Origin: Xiphydria camelus
Lineage: Eukaryota; Arthropoda; Insecta; Hymenoptera; Xiphydriidae
Assembly (NCBI GenBank): GCA_963678675.1
Contig: OY783195.1
Span: 28,569,385 to 28,633,384, forward strand
Length of the DNA: 64,000 nucleotides
Direction: 5' to 3'
In this document: piece by piece, positions 1 to 12,300 of the stretch
How positions within the stretch are numbered: the first letter of the stretch is position 1
Layout: each line of letters opens with the position of its first letter
The notes under the pieces: generated by a model
Told to the model about the DNA's origin: nothing
Databases searched by the model: none
The model's input: only the letters and a program-made list of their open reading frames with translations
Position numbers and translations under genes: made by a program

Positions 1-384
1 CCGGAGAAACCGGAGAGAAATCGTTGCGACCGTCGCGCGAGAAAGGTGCGAGAAGAAACGTTTCGTCCCCGACGGAGGATGAGCATCGCGTCGAAGGGCC
101 TCTTCGGGGACCAAAGAAGGAAAAGAAAAATCGAAAAGAAAAGAATAAAGAGCCAAGAACCCCCGGACGCATTTCGAGGAAAACAGCAGTAGTTTAGAGC
201 GACGACAACATTATTATTACGTTCGACACTAGCAAACATCTAGACTTCCGTCACATTGACCTGCCGACGGTCAATCGACTCGGATCTTTTCACCGGATTG
301 GATTCCGCCTCTTCCGGTACGAAGTGATTACTTTCTTGATGTACCTCTGGCAGTTTTTTCTCCCCTTCTCGAGGAAGACCGAGA
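1..384. other. 3' flank of the long CBM14 gene
   Basis: This should hold the 3' UTR of the minus-strand gene ending at 385. No AATAAA is seen on the minus strand here; only the variant AATAAT occurs, so the transcript may extend beyond the window. Confidence 0.5.
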
Positions 385-3300
385 TCAGTACCCCGTGTAG
401 TCCTGCCAGGGTCCTCGCTGAGGCCTGTACTGAGGGACGCCTACGGGGACCACCTCCGGGGTGCGGAAGTAGACCGTTCGACCGCGGTCGTTGATCGGCG
501 CGCTGGGGACGTACTGCGGGCTCGGAATGAACGGCTTCTGCGCCGGCTGTTGCGCCAACGGCCTGGAGAACCGGTAGTTGTTCTCCGAGGACTGGAGAAC
601 GGTGTCGCGACCCAGCTGCCTGTGCAGCGGCAGCACGAAGCCGCTCGGCAGATTGGACTCCTGGTTCAAAGCCGGCGTAAGCGCGTCGTTCAAGGTCACG
701 TCGTACTCGCTCTCCGGAATGTCCTGAAGCCGATGGGCCACCTCGTTTATCTTCGGCTTCAGGCGCGCGGCAGCGGTGGGATCGCGAATGTCCTCGCTCT
801 TGTAGGTGGAGCTGTAGAGGTTGCTCTCCGTCGCCGGATATCGAACTTTGCCGCGACTCAACGGCGGAGAACCCGAAGAGACTGGCACTCCGGGATTCTC
901 GTAGGTTACCTGGTCGCGTTCGCGCTCGCGTTGCTCATCCACTCGAGGAACGTCGCTCGGCGCCTGCTGGCTCTCCCGATAATGCTCCTCTTGGTCGCCC
1001 TCCGTCCTAGTGCGAGGCGCGTTTCTACCGGATCCCTGCACTTCGGGGTTGGTCACCGGCCGGGAGTGATCCTCGTCGTTTCGGCCTCTCTCCAGCGGTC
1101 TGTGGATCACCGATTCTTCGGGTCTCTGCTTCTGCCTCGCCAGGTCCGTCTGTATCGCCTTATACGCGTCGTACGGTTGCCTGTTGTCGAGGTTCTTCCT
1201 GTCGGAAGAGTCGTCCGCGTTGGTTTGCTCTAATTCTTCCTCTCGCTCGCGTTCCTGTTCCACGTAATCGGTCTTGGAGTCGTCCGTTGGTCGCGGTCTA
1301 CTCGAAGAGGGGTCCTCTTCTCTTCTGGGGGCTACTGCGACTCTGCCGCCCACCGGTGACAGTCCTCTGGGATTGGGGTTGCCGCCTCTGGAAGGCAGGA
1401 AAGGCCTCTTCACGATGCGCACGGTCGTTCTGGGAGAAGACGACGGCGGCGGGTCTTCGGGCTCGTCGTAGTACTCCGAGGAGTATTCCTCGGCAGAGCC
1501 GAGTTGATGCGACGCGTCGTCTTCGCGGTCCTCTTCTCGCTCGTCGTAGCTCTGAGGTTCCTGATGAGGCTTCGATTGATCCTTGGCGGAGGGTCGTGCG
1601 GGTGTTTTCTCTTCCACTCGCTCTTCTTCTTCATCTTCGTAAGCGGGACGACGCGAGGGATCTCCTGGACGTTCCAGGCGACTCCTCTCTTCGTCAACCG
1701 GTGCAACCGGCGCTGCTGTCGTGCTCTGAGGCGCTTCCGTGGTGGTTCGATCGTAGATACTCGGTCTTCTGGACGGTTCGTTCGATTCTAGATGTTCCTT
1801 CGACCTTGAAGAGGACCCTGAAGAGGACCCAGAAGAGGACCCTGAAGACTTTGCCGGTTCGTCTTCTTTCTCGACGTGCTCCTTCGACCTCGATGTTGCG
1901 GATGACGAAGACGAAGGTGACCTTGATGCGTTGCTCGAGTGAGTTTCGCTCGCTTCCGTTGTCGTTCTATCATAGATACTCGGTCTCCTCGTTGATTCGC
2001 CAGAGTCGGGCTGTTCCTTCGACCTTGAAGACGGCCTCGGCGGTTCGTCGATCAGCTCCTTCGACCGCGAAGAAGATGGTGCGGCAGGTTTTAAACGATG
2101 ATCGTAACCATCGCGATCCTGAGACCTTCCCCTTTCGCGATCCTTGCCACGATCTAGAGAGCGATCCCTGCCACGGTCCAATCCTCGATCACGCTCCCTG
2201 TCCCTATCGTAATATCGATCCCTCGAACGTTCCGGATATTTTCTAGGTCGTACATCATCGTCTTCGTCTTGATAGCGAGATCTGAAAGCGATCCAGTATT
2301 TCAGAGTCGCTCGATTCCTTCAAGATTCCATCTCCTGGCGAAAGCCGAAGAGTCGATAGCGTACGCCGCTTAGAAGGGGCCGATCGCCATCGCTCGTTCG
2401 ACTTTCCATGGATGTGCGTGTGTGGTGATTGTAGTGTCTTGATCTGTCGTATCGTCGATCGAGGAAAAACGATCTCAGTTTATTCCATCCTCATAAAAGA
2501 ATGCAATTTTTGAGACTCCTCTTTCTTCGTTCGATGATATTAAATGCGGTTGAAAAGTTTGCGTCTCCCTCTATCCGTAGATTGGAAACTTGAATTACAA
2601 AATGTCCAACCGCGTTGTGGTATCGGTCTTGTCATAGGCGCACTCTCGTCGAAGCATACATTTGCCCAATAAAGCAAAATAACCGCAGGAATGTGGAAAG
2701 AAGACGTTATGAAAATTCGTCTCAAGAATTTAAACGAGTCGTAAATCGATTTAGCGAATGGCGAACGATCGGATGAGAGCGATCCTAAGGTTGTATCGGT
2801 GTCGAGTACGTTACCTTACCTAAAGGGCCGGTCCCTCTCTCTGTCCCTGACCGGTTCTCTGGCCTCGTAAAGGTCCCTGTCTCTGTCTCGGTGAGCCGGT
2901 CTTCTTCTTATCGGGCGACGAGGTCGAACCTCTTCAAGATCGTCCTCGTAATAATAATCATCCACAGGGTCGACCGCGGCTACCGGTCTTCTACGAGATT
3001 CTCCTAAAAATAGCGTATTGATCAAGCATACGGGTTTGTTTTCACTCTCTCGAACGCTGAGAAAAATCTGTTTCCAATACCAGGGCTCCCACTTGGTCAT
3101 TTCTTCAATGAAGTCAGTAAAAAGTCATTTTTATTTTCAAAAGTCATTAATAGTAATTATTTTTAAAGTTTCGTCAAATAATCTCTCAGTGTTGCGGTGG
3201 TTATGCTATCAATGGAGTAACAAGCAGTGAATATCGTTGCGCATGTTTCTTGTAGCATAAGAAAAGGTTTGTTACGGTATTTGTTTGTTAAAGAGTGACC

Positions 3301-6300
3301 TAATTTGTTATCTTCCATATCTTACGATTTCGATATCTTCTCGTAAAAGTAAAATATTTCGATTATAAATCTCAATTATCTTCTTTCAATATTATTTCCT
3401 CAAAACTCAACCGTATTTATTGTAAAAACCATTAGACCACTTTTGTTATCCCTTAATAATGCTCAAATAAGGAAAAATTGATCTTTTTCGGTCATTTTAT
3501 AAAAACGGGAGTTATTAAGACACGCTATTTTTTAACTTCTGACCGAACGGGAGCCCCGCAACGCAGATTATTCCTTCATTCGTTACCGGCCGGGGCGGCG
3601 GTCGAAGTGGCCTTGTAAGCGTATTTCTCTTGCTCGGAAAGCGGCACGGGTCGACGAATCTTCGGCGGCGTTCTCGGTCTCGCGTAAACCGACGTGCTAG
3701 GCGCGACGGGCTTCACCAGACCCTCGGTACTTCCGGCCGAGGCCGCTGCTGTCGCGGCGGGCTCCTTGTCGTCGTACTCGTCTCTGTACCTGAAGGCGGA
3801 GCGAGCGAACGCGGGAAGAGGAAAGCGCACGTGAGTCTCTCGTAATCGTAGCTCTGACGCAACCATCCCTCGCCGCGCTGGTTCAGTCGGAGACTCGTGA
3901 GATTCCGTACGCGATTATGATCGACCAGCGAGCGAGGGACAATTCCGAAACAATAGCGAAACAACGACGCGCACCTCTTGTCCCCGTGACGACGCTCCTC
4001 GCTGTCGCGGGTCCTGGTATCGGTCCTGCGATCGTCGCCGTCCGCGTCGACATCGTCGGGCTCCCTGACCCTGGATCTGCCGGGCGTCACGAGGTCGTCG
4101 TCCAGCGGATCCTTCGCGCCCCTCGCGGGATCCCTCCGGTTGGATCTCGCCGGGAACCGCTCCCTCGAGGGTCTATCGGGGTCCCTGGCGCGCGGCGCCT
4201 CCCTGTCGCGGTCCCTGAAGTCGCGATCCCTGTCCCGGAAGTCGCGATCCCTGTCCCTGTCGCGCCTGCTGTACTTGCGGTCCTCGTACTCGTACTCGTC
4301 GCGCCTGTCGTATCCCCTGGGACGCGTCCTGTCGTACTCCTCGTCGTAGTACTCGTCGTCGTAGTAGTCGTAGGGCCTCCTGCGGAAGGGTCGTCGTCTT
4401 CTGGAACCGCCTCGCGGCGCCGGTGGAGCGCTTACGGGCTGGGGCGACGGCGTCGTCGTTGTGGTGGTGGTGGTCGTCGACGTCGTGGTGGTCGACGCCG
4501 CCTGGTAGAGCGCGTCGTTCCTGTGCCAGTACTTCTTCGAATTCACGCAGTCGACCTCCGAGGCGAAGTGGCAGATGAAGGTCTTCTGGTCGAACGCCGT
4601 GAAGTTCGCGCACAGGAAGTCGTACCTGGTGCCGTAGAGGCAGTGGTGGTAGACCTTGAAGAAGACGAAGAAGAACGGGGCTTTCGAAGGATTCCGATGG
4701 TAGTGGAGGACGGGGTGTTGTCGGAGACCTGATTATCCGGAGTATAGATCAGCCGATAGCGGTATACCACGAGTGGAGAACTTCGAAAGCATGACAGAGA
4801 AGCATCATATCACGGCACCGACTCGTTCTGTTTAATCGCGTCGCTTCAAGACACATTTATTCATCTGAAGTGTGTTTCTGATATAATTTCTGACGCTGAG
4901 AAAAATAAGTCATAACTCAAGGCGAATGGTTTTCTCGTCACTATTCGAATTCCTCTTATAGGTGACCGACATTCTCCCTCCTTCCCGTTCCCGTATCGTC
5001 GATCGACGAAACGTCCCGTCGCCGTTCGAAGGATCAACCCGCCCGACGGGAAGCGTGAGATTAAAGTCGCCGCGGTCCGGCCGCTCGCCGCGCCGCAACG
5101 AGGCGTGCCGTATCGCCGATGCGGATCGCCGATACACCGAAGGAAAGTTGGTAGCGCGTCAAATCGCTCCCCCTCCTTCCGCCCCTTTCCCTCGCCTTCT
5201 TTCTCCCGTGTTTCCGCTTTCGGAACAGAGCTCGTAACAGGGAAAGAAACCGGCGCGACTCCTGCAGCTCGTCCGTCCTTCGTCATTTGCATGACAATGG
5301 CCATCTCGCGGGAGCGACCGCGCGTGATCGATAAACGGCCGATGGTGACCGGATACGGCCGATTTTCGCAATCTCTCCCGCGCGGCGCGATCGGAACGGC
5401 CGCCGGACGCGCTGGCGGGTGAACTTTTGAAGTCGAGTCGGATCCTTCATCGCGAATCTGACCGGGCCCTTCGCGATGGGCGGAATGAAGCGAATCGCTC
5501 CGCAAATCCGAGCCGAATCTTTCGCCGTGAATTCCGCGCCGCCGCTCGTCGTTCCACGCGTTACACGGCCGGTGTGAGTCCGCGATTTTTCTCCCGACGC
5601 TTCGATCTCTCGAGTTTCTCACGCTTTCGAGTTTCGACACGAGCACCGCGCCACCGTTCGTCTCGTTTCCTCTTTTCTCCCGGGAGCGCTTCCGGTCTCC
5701 CGCGAAACAGCTCCCCGCCGCGCGTCGCCGGACAGCCCCGATGGAAAAAGAGCGAACGGATCGGCAGGGAGCCGCGCGCGAGAGGGAGCGTTTCGAAACC
5801 ATATCAGTTCCGCGGATCGAAAATCGAGACTGCGCGGACCGATTTCCGCGAGCGCGCAGCTGGCATTGCTGCGATTCGTTCGGCACGGCCACTTTCGATT
5901 TTCGGGTACAAAAGACGAGAATCGAGATTCGGTTTCTATTTTTTTTTCGCCCCTCCTCTCCTTTCTTTCAGGAGACGCGCGGCGAGCGAATCGCGATCTG
6001 TCCCGCGATTGCGACTTGTTGCGGATCCGGATGAGCCGCGCGCGCGCGCGAAATTATTACGCGAGACGATTCGCGGCGATACTGACTCGTCGAATTCCTC
6101 GTTCCCGAGGAGCGAGTTATTTTCGGACGGACGAAGAGACGGTCGACTCATCGTCGATCATCCGCGTCGTCTCGTCCTTTGTTTTCGGGGGTTCGCCGTG
6201 TTATTTGGATGAGATTGACATTCCGCGGGAGATTGTCGTTTCGTTCTTTTTTGCGGAGAAGCGAGTTCCTTCTCGGGGGGGCGAAAGAGAAGGCAACATT

Positions 6301-9300
6301 GAAAGCGCGCCTACACGCATCGGGCATGTCTGCTCCGAATGACAATTAGATCTCGACCGTTAGAGTTGCACGCGCGCGTCCGTCCGGCCTGGTGTATTAA
6401 ACGCGTGAAATTTTACGAGGATTTTACCGCGTTCGCTAAATTTATTTTACCGCGTCGAATTACCATTTAGGTATCAACGATCGCAACGAGTACACAGGGA
6501 AAAAATGCAGTAGATTTGATTAAATCGGCAGTCGGGGGTGGGGGAATGCAGATCTGGTTACTTCGACTAATAACATAAAAAAGTATTCATATTTCTTAAT
6601 TTAATTTCTACTCCGTATAAACGTTCAATAAGAAAAGAATAATAAACGTCGCGAAAAAATGAATGCGTTATTCTCTGCAAGATTGTGACGTCGTCGAAAA
6701 GTCAGAGAAACGCACTTATGCCGAGCAACGAGTGCGAGCGAGATAGTCTTACTGGATATGACGTAGCTACATCTTTAAATCTCGTTTTCAAGTTCAGATA
6801 AGACGAAAAATGAAAAATGAAAAATACGGTGTAGACAATTTCGTCCAAATTATTCGTATCCGCGATAAAAAGAGTCAGCGTTAAAACGGAATTTACTTGA
6901 ATAGACTACAGCTTGCTTTCTTCAAATAGCCGTTAATCGTTACAACTAAATTCAGTAGTCGAAAAAACTAAATTCTGCATTTCCCCACCATAAGCACCGA
7001 TTTAATTGAATAGGTATGTCATTTTTTTATCGTGTAACCTCCGTCGCTCCTCATTGATTGCACGCATCGTTCGTTCCGCGCAAAATAAATCCAACGATCG
7101 ATCGACCCCACGGCTATATTATTCCCCGTCGCCGATATCCAAATGCCAGTGAAATTCGTTACGCGAAGCCAATTCGATCCGAGCGAGAATATCAAACGGA
7201 GTACACGTTCTCGTCTCCAGGAGGCCTCATCGTCACGGCGACGAAATCGCTGGCGTTCTCGCGTTACAATCGTCGTCTCGATTCGCTGTAAGCGCGTCGT
7301 CCAAGAGCGCGCGCGCGCGCGCACATTGGGAAACGAGTGTTTCGTCCCGTAGAGAGTCGCCGGCGTCGCGTCAGTTGGTCCATCCTGCACCGCGCGGAGG
7401 ATCGCGGCCGTTACCTCACCTGACATTTGTGCGGCACACTGGCGTAGAATCCGTCGTGGAGGCCGTCGCACTTGAAGTCAATGTCCTCGGGGATGCTGTT
7501 GTAGAAGGGATACTCGCTGAGGTTGTAACCGTTGAGCTCCCGCGGCAAATTCGGATCCCAGATGTAATCGATCTGGGGAATCCCCGTCAGCGTGTGACCC
7601 GTCGTGGCGTTCACCTCGGACGACACCGTCGTCACCTGCGTTGGGGGAAGATAAACAGGGCGGGTTCGATTCGAAGCTTTTAGTTCGATCTTCTCATAAA
7701 AGAAATATTCATACTTTTAAATATTTAATTTGTCATCTATACCTATACATATTTAGTATCACGGGAAAATGTCAGAAAAAATAATTACTCGTTGAGTTAT
7801 AAACGTATTTCTCTCTGTACTGGAAAAATAGTTTATTTGTAGTTGACATACGTATACTTGATTATATGGCGAAGGAGATATTTCTTTGGGACAGGAAAAT
7901 ATTCGTTAGCTATTACTTTATTTCTGTTTGAACGAAGGAGACAATCCGATGATTAACATAGATTACCTTGGAGCCCAATGAAATATTTCTCTTTCGCTGT
8001 AATCAAGTATACATTTATCAACTACAATTAAACTCTCTCAGGGTACAATATGACGTCGTTGAAAAACGCAAGAAAGACGCATTTATGCCAAGCAACGAGT
8101 GCGATAGGCTTACAGCATGATGACGTAGCAACATTTCAAAGTATCGTATTTCAGTTTATCGTGTTAATAAAGTCGAAAATGAAGAATAGAAAAATATAGG
8201 GTGAATAATTTTGTCATAATTTTTTGAATCTGTCACTAGAATGTTAGTGAGAAAACTGAATTCGGTCTGGACGGCGAATATAAGATGTTATTAATCGTAC
8301 GAAGCGTATTATTTTTGACGGGTGAAATATCGAATTTAATATGGCCTGTGCGTCGAGCGAATAACAATCACTGTTGTTGCCGTCATTCGCGATATAATTA
8401 TTACGCAAAGCGGCGAAACAAAAGGAGCCACAGCCACGATCGCAAAACCCACGGATATCTCGAAATGTCAAGGATGCCGTCGCGTGGAAAATAGCGATTA
8501 ACTGGAAAATAAGTCGACGGACGAGAATCGCGGCGACCGGTTAATCGATATTTATCCGCCGACGTCGCAGACGATCGGATTCCGAGTTGTGTGTTGTGTA
8601 AGTCGTCGGAGTCTTTTCTTTTCCCCTCCGTCGCATCCCCCGTCGCCGCAGTTCTTTCCCAACGCGGGATTTAATAAGGTGTTTCAGGTTTCCGTCGACA
8701 CAAAGAGAAGTTACACGAGTTTACTCCGTATTATTCCAATTTCCTCACGATTTACGCGGATACCGAGAATTCGTCGCGGCGATTCTCTCACTCGCGTTCC
8801 AGTTTCTACCCTCGTTTAGTCGCTCGTACACTGAGAAAAAATATCCTGGTAAATCTGACCAAAATCTTGAAGACCATGACCGAACTGTTTGGTGAAATAT
8901 GGATCTTCCATCTGTTTGGTTTGACTGACCATTTTCTGGTTAGATTAACTAGATATGTAGTTAGAATAACTAAGCATGTAGTTGGAATAATTAAACATTC
9001 GATTTAACTTTCTAGTATTTTGGTCAGAATAACTAAACTCGTACCATGTGAGGCTAAACTTATTCGCCGGGAAAGAGACTTCAACCTCTATTATCTCATT
9101 ATCTATGAACTTTTGGCCTACATCGATATAAGACTTTTTTAAGGATAAAAATGTAATCATCAAAAAAGTATTATACAGGTTGAATCAAAAACTCATAGAT
9201 AATGAGATAATAGAGATTGAATTTTCATTCCTGGCGAGTGAGTTTAGCCTCATGTATAATAATATAACCAGATGCGCGTTTTGTCATTTTAACCAAGTTA

Positions 9301-12300
9301 TTTTTCTCAGTTTACAGCGAAGAAACAACTGCGAATACCGATTATCGATCATTTTCTCTCAACTCACCTCCGTCTCCTCATCTCCAGCCTCCGCAGCATC
9401 CGCGGGCTGCTCGGTGGTCGTCGACGTAGTGGCGATCTTGAACTTTGGTCTCGTGGCCTTCAGGGCGCCCGAAACTGCCGTGGCGAGTAGGAGACCTGTG
9501 GATCGAGAGGGAAAGGAAAGTCGGTTTAATTCTCGGTCGGTTCGTACCTTGGAACTGTTTATCTCGCGAATCGCACGGTAAATGTAAAAGCACCGCGTCG
9601 GCATCAAAATCGAGGACACGAGCGAGGATAGATCACGTGGGATCGCGCTGAAGTCAATTTTCGAGAATTTATTAAGCGCGGTTTCAGGGGGAATGTCGTT
9701 GTTGTGAAATTGGAGAGGAGCAACGGAGTGAAAGGGAGAGGGGTGAGAGAGAATACAGGGTCGAAGAGACGGTCGCCGGCGTGAGCCTTTCGAAGGAGTC
9801 CGTATGACGCGGTGCACTCTATCCGGATGGGAGATAAGATATCATAGTTCGAACCGGCTCAAGGCCATTCCTATCGAACCTCACCAGCGTATGTACTGAG
9901 AAAAAATTGGTTGAATCGATTTATTTGGTTTGAATTATTTCAAGTAATAAAATACCTATATTTTATATATTAGTTGCATGCATTCAATTTGATCCACGAA
10001 GATTTTGAATTATTTCAAGCAATCTGATATTTTTTAAATTTAGATAAGTGTATTCAATCTAATACACGAATAGAAGAGTATATATACAGCATATAATATT
10101 AATGTGAGTAATTGTAGCATGTGGAAGTAAAATCCGGGCTAAGTGCCAAAAAGTAAGTTTTGAGCTATGCAGATTCTGCAAGCAAGAAAGCAAGCAAGCT
10201 TTGCAGCAAACAAGATTCTTGTGGCAATTATTTGAACTAGATTTTTTGAAGGATCTAGACATAGCCCATTTTGCAGCGTAGATACTGGGGTTGTCACATA
10301 GCCCACTTTTTAGCACTTAACTCAACTTTTCATATTCTGGCACTTAGCCCGGATTTTACTTCCATGCTACAATAAAATTATTATTGGTCACACCAAAAAA
10401 TAATTACTTGGTCCAATTGCACATTAATTATGCTTATGCTTATTGTGAAAAGACGAGCCTTGAAATAAACACGACTTCCTTAACTTAAACGACTATACTG
10501 TTTTTTCGAGAAATTTAAACCAACTCCTTTAACCAAATGTTGTTCTCAGTACGAATTACCAAAGAGAACAACGCGAATTCTTCCGGACAAATCGAACCAG
10601 CGGAGAAAACTCGCTTCGATCAGCGATTTAAATTTCCACAAACTCTCAAATCCCCATATGCATGCGCTTACCAGTTCTGTGAATGCAGCGCGGCAGCGCG
10701 CGGAGAGCGGTCGACCTCGGCGTTGGTAACGCTCACCGCGGGCTACGCGCCGAGTGTCTCTCGTGTAGTGTGTGTGTGTGTAACGGGATCTATATTTTTC
10801 TCGGCGCGATCGATATACCCGGGCCCCGCGCTAATAGTCGCGCGAAGGCGGAGTGTACACCTACGTGAAATCGACCTCGCATTCCTTTCGTGGGAAATGA
10901 GCGCTCGGAAAAATGAAACAGCGTCGAAAAATCGTGCGAGGTTCGTCAAAGTTAATCGTTCGGAAAAGCTCCTCGCGAACGAAACGTCGGGACCTAGATA
11001 GATTTTAATGATCGCCGCGATGTTCATATAAACTACAAACAATTGATCGTTTTAAAGTTTACGTTTGTTTTGCCGCACTAATTTGCAAAAATAGCTATTC
11101 TTAAATGAATGGTTAACTTTACATTGCGTGTGATAATCACACAATATGAATATTATAATACACCCTTTACTATTTCTCATTCAATTTATGGACCAATTTT
11201 TTTGTTAAATAACTGGCTTTCATGGACTATATGGAATTATCGGAATGTTACTTTTAATAGTTTTTTTATTCGATTAATATCATCATTTAGGATATGAATT
11301 ATCAATTTGATGTTGGAATTTTATTGATGTAATTTAATCGCTTTTTTATATTAATTTATTGATGAAGGTATTAAAATAAAATAAATCTATATAGTATAAT
11401 TTCAATTACATTTAATTTCCAATTAAAAAGGTTAACGTGATTCATGTGATGGTTTAAATTAAGCGTCATTCAAATTAATCGCTGTAGGTATTTATTGCGG
11501 TAACGTTCACGAAAAATAGTGCCTATAATTGAGCACACAATTAGCATTTTATTTGCATTATTTTGATATTATCTGATGTCACAAATGTACTAGCGTAATG
11601 ACGACTTATAAAGCACATAACCTTGACGCACTTGATGAGCCAAGAATACTCAAAGTTGCTGTACAATTTACGTACATTTGTCTATCTGGGAAGTCCACGC
11701 CGCATCGTGTCGCGTTTCGAAAGGAGGATTCGCGAAAGTCCAACGCCTATGGAAATCGGAACGTCTCAGTCGTAAAATAGCGTAAAACTATCGCTATACG
11801 CCCGAGCGACTACGTACAACAGCTGGGGATCGAGTAGTTACTCTCGAATGGAGTATGTCGGCTTTTGTGCGCGCGTTGGATGGTCGTGCAGGTGCGATTG
11901 TCAGCGGTTAACGAGATGGGTTCGTTCCCAGGGAGAAAGAGAAGGAGATGCGTTTGTCAAAGCCTCTGAAGTGACGTCTGCCTGAGAGAAAAAGGAGCGT
12001 AGGAAAGGAGCAAGGTAGATGGAGGCGAATCGGATCATAGATCTATATTTCTTAAATCGTGGTAAAAAATGAGAATTTTAATTGTTCGTATTACTTTATT
12101 GGAGCGAATGTTTAGGTAGGATTTCAAACATACGCTACTTTGACGTTACAATGAGCGAAAAGGGAAATTTCATAAAATTTTAGCGTTAAAATAAGGGTTG
12201 ATACAAGATTGAAATAGAACCTACTCTACTACCTTCGACTCCTACTCAGTTGCTCAGTTCAAGGTTGAAAGTAGGGGCAAAATTTCGACTCGGGGTTAGG

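Larger units (their letters stand above)
4655..7419. other. Intron 3 of the long CBM14 gene
   Basis: The first part (about 4.9-6.4 kb) is GC- and CpG-rich and open in several frames on both strands, the longest being 343 codons. These read as Arg/Ser-rich nonsense with no family resemblance and are treated as chance. The second part holds a nested MITE pair. The intron interrupts the CBM14 domain in phase 0. Confidence 0.7.

Noticed and set aside
4861..5892. 343-codon minus-strand frame
   Set aside because: It lies in an intron, overlaps other open frames on both strands, is Arg/Ser-rich without any recognisable domain, and sits in CpG-rich DNA where long chance frames are expected.
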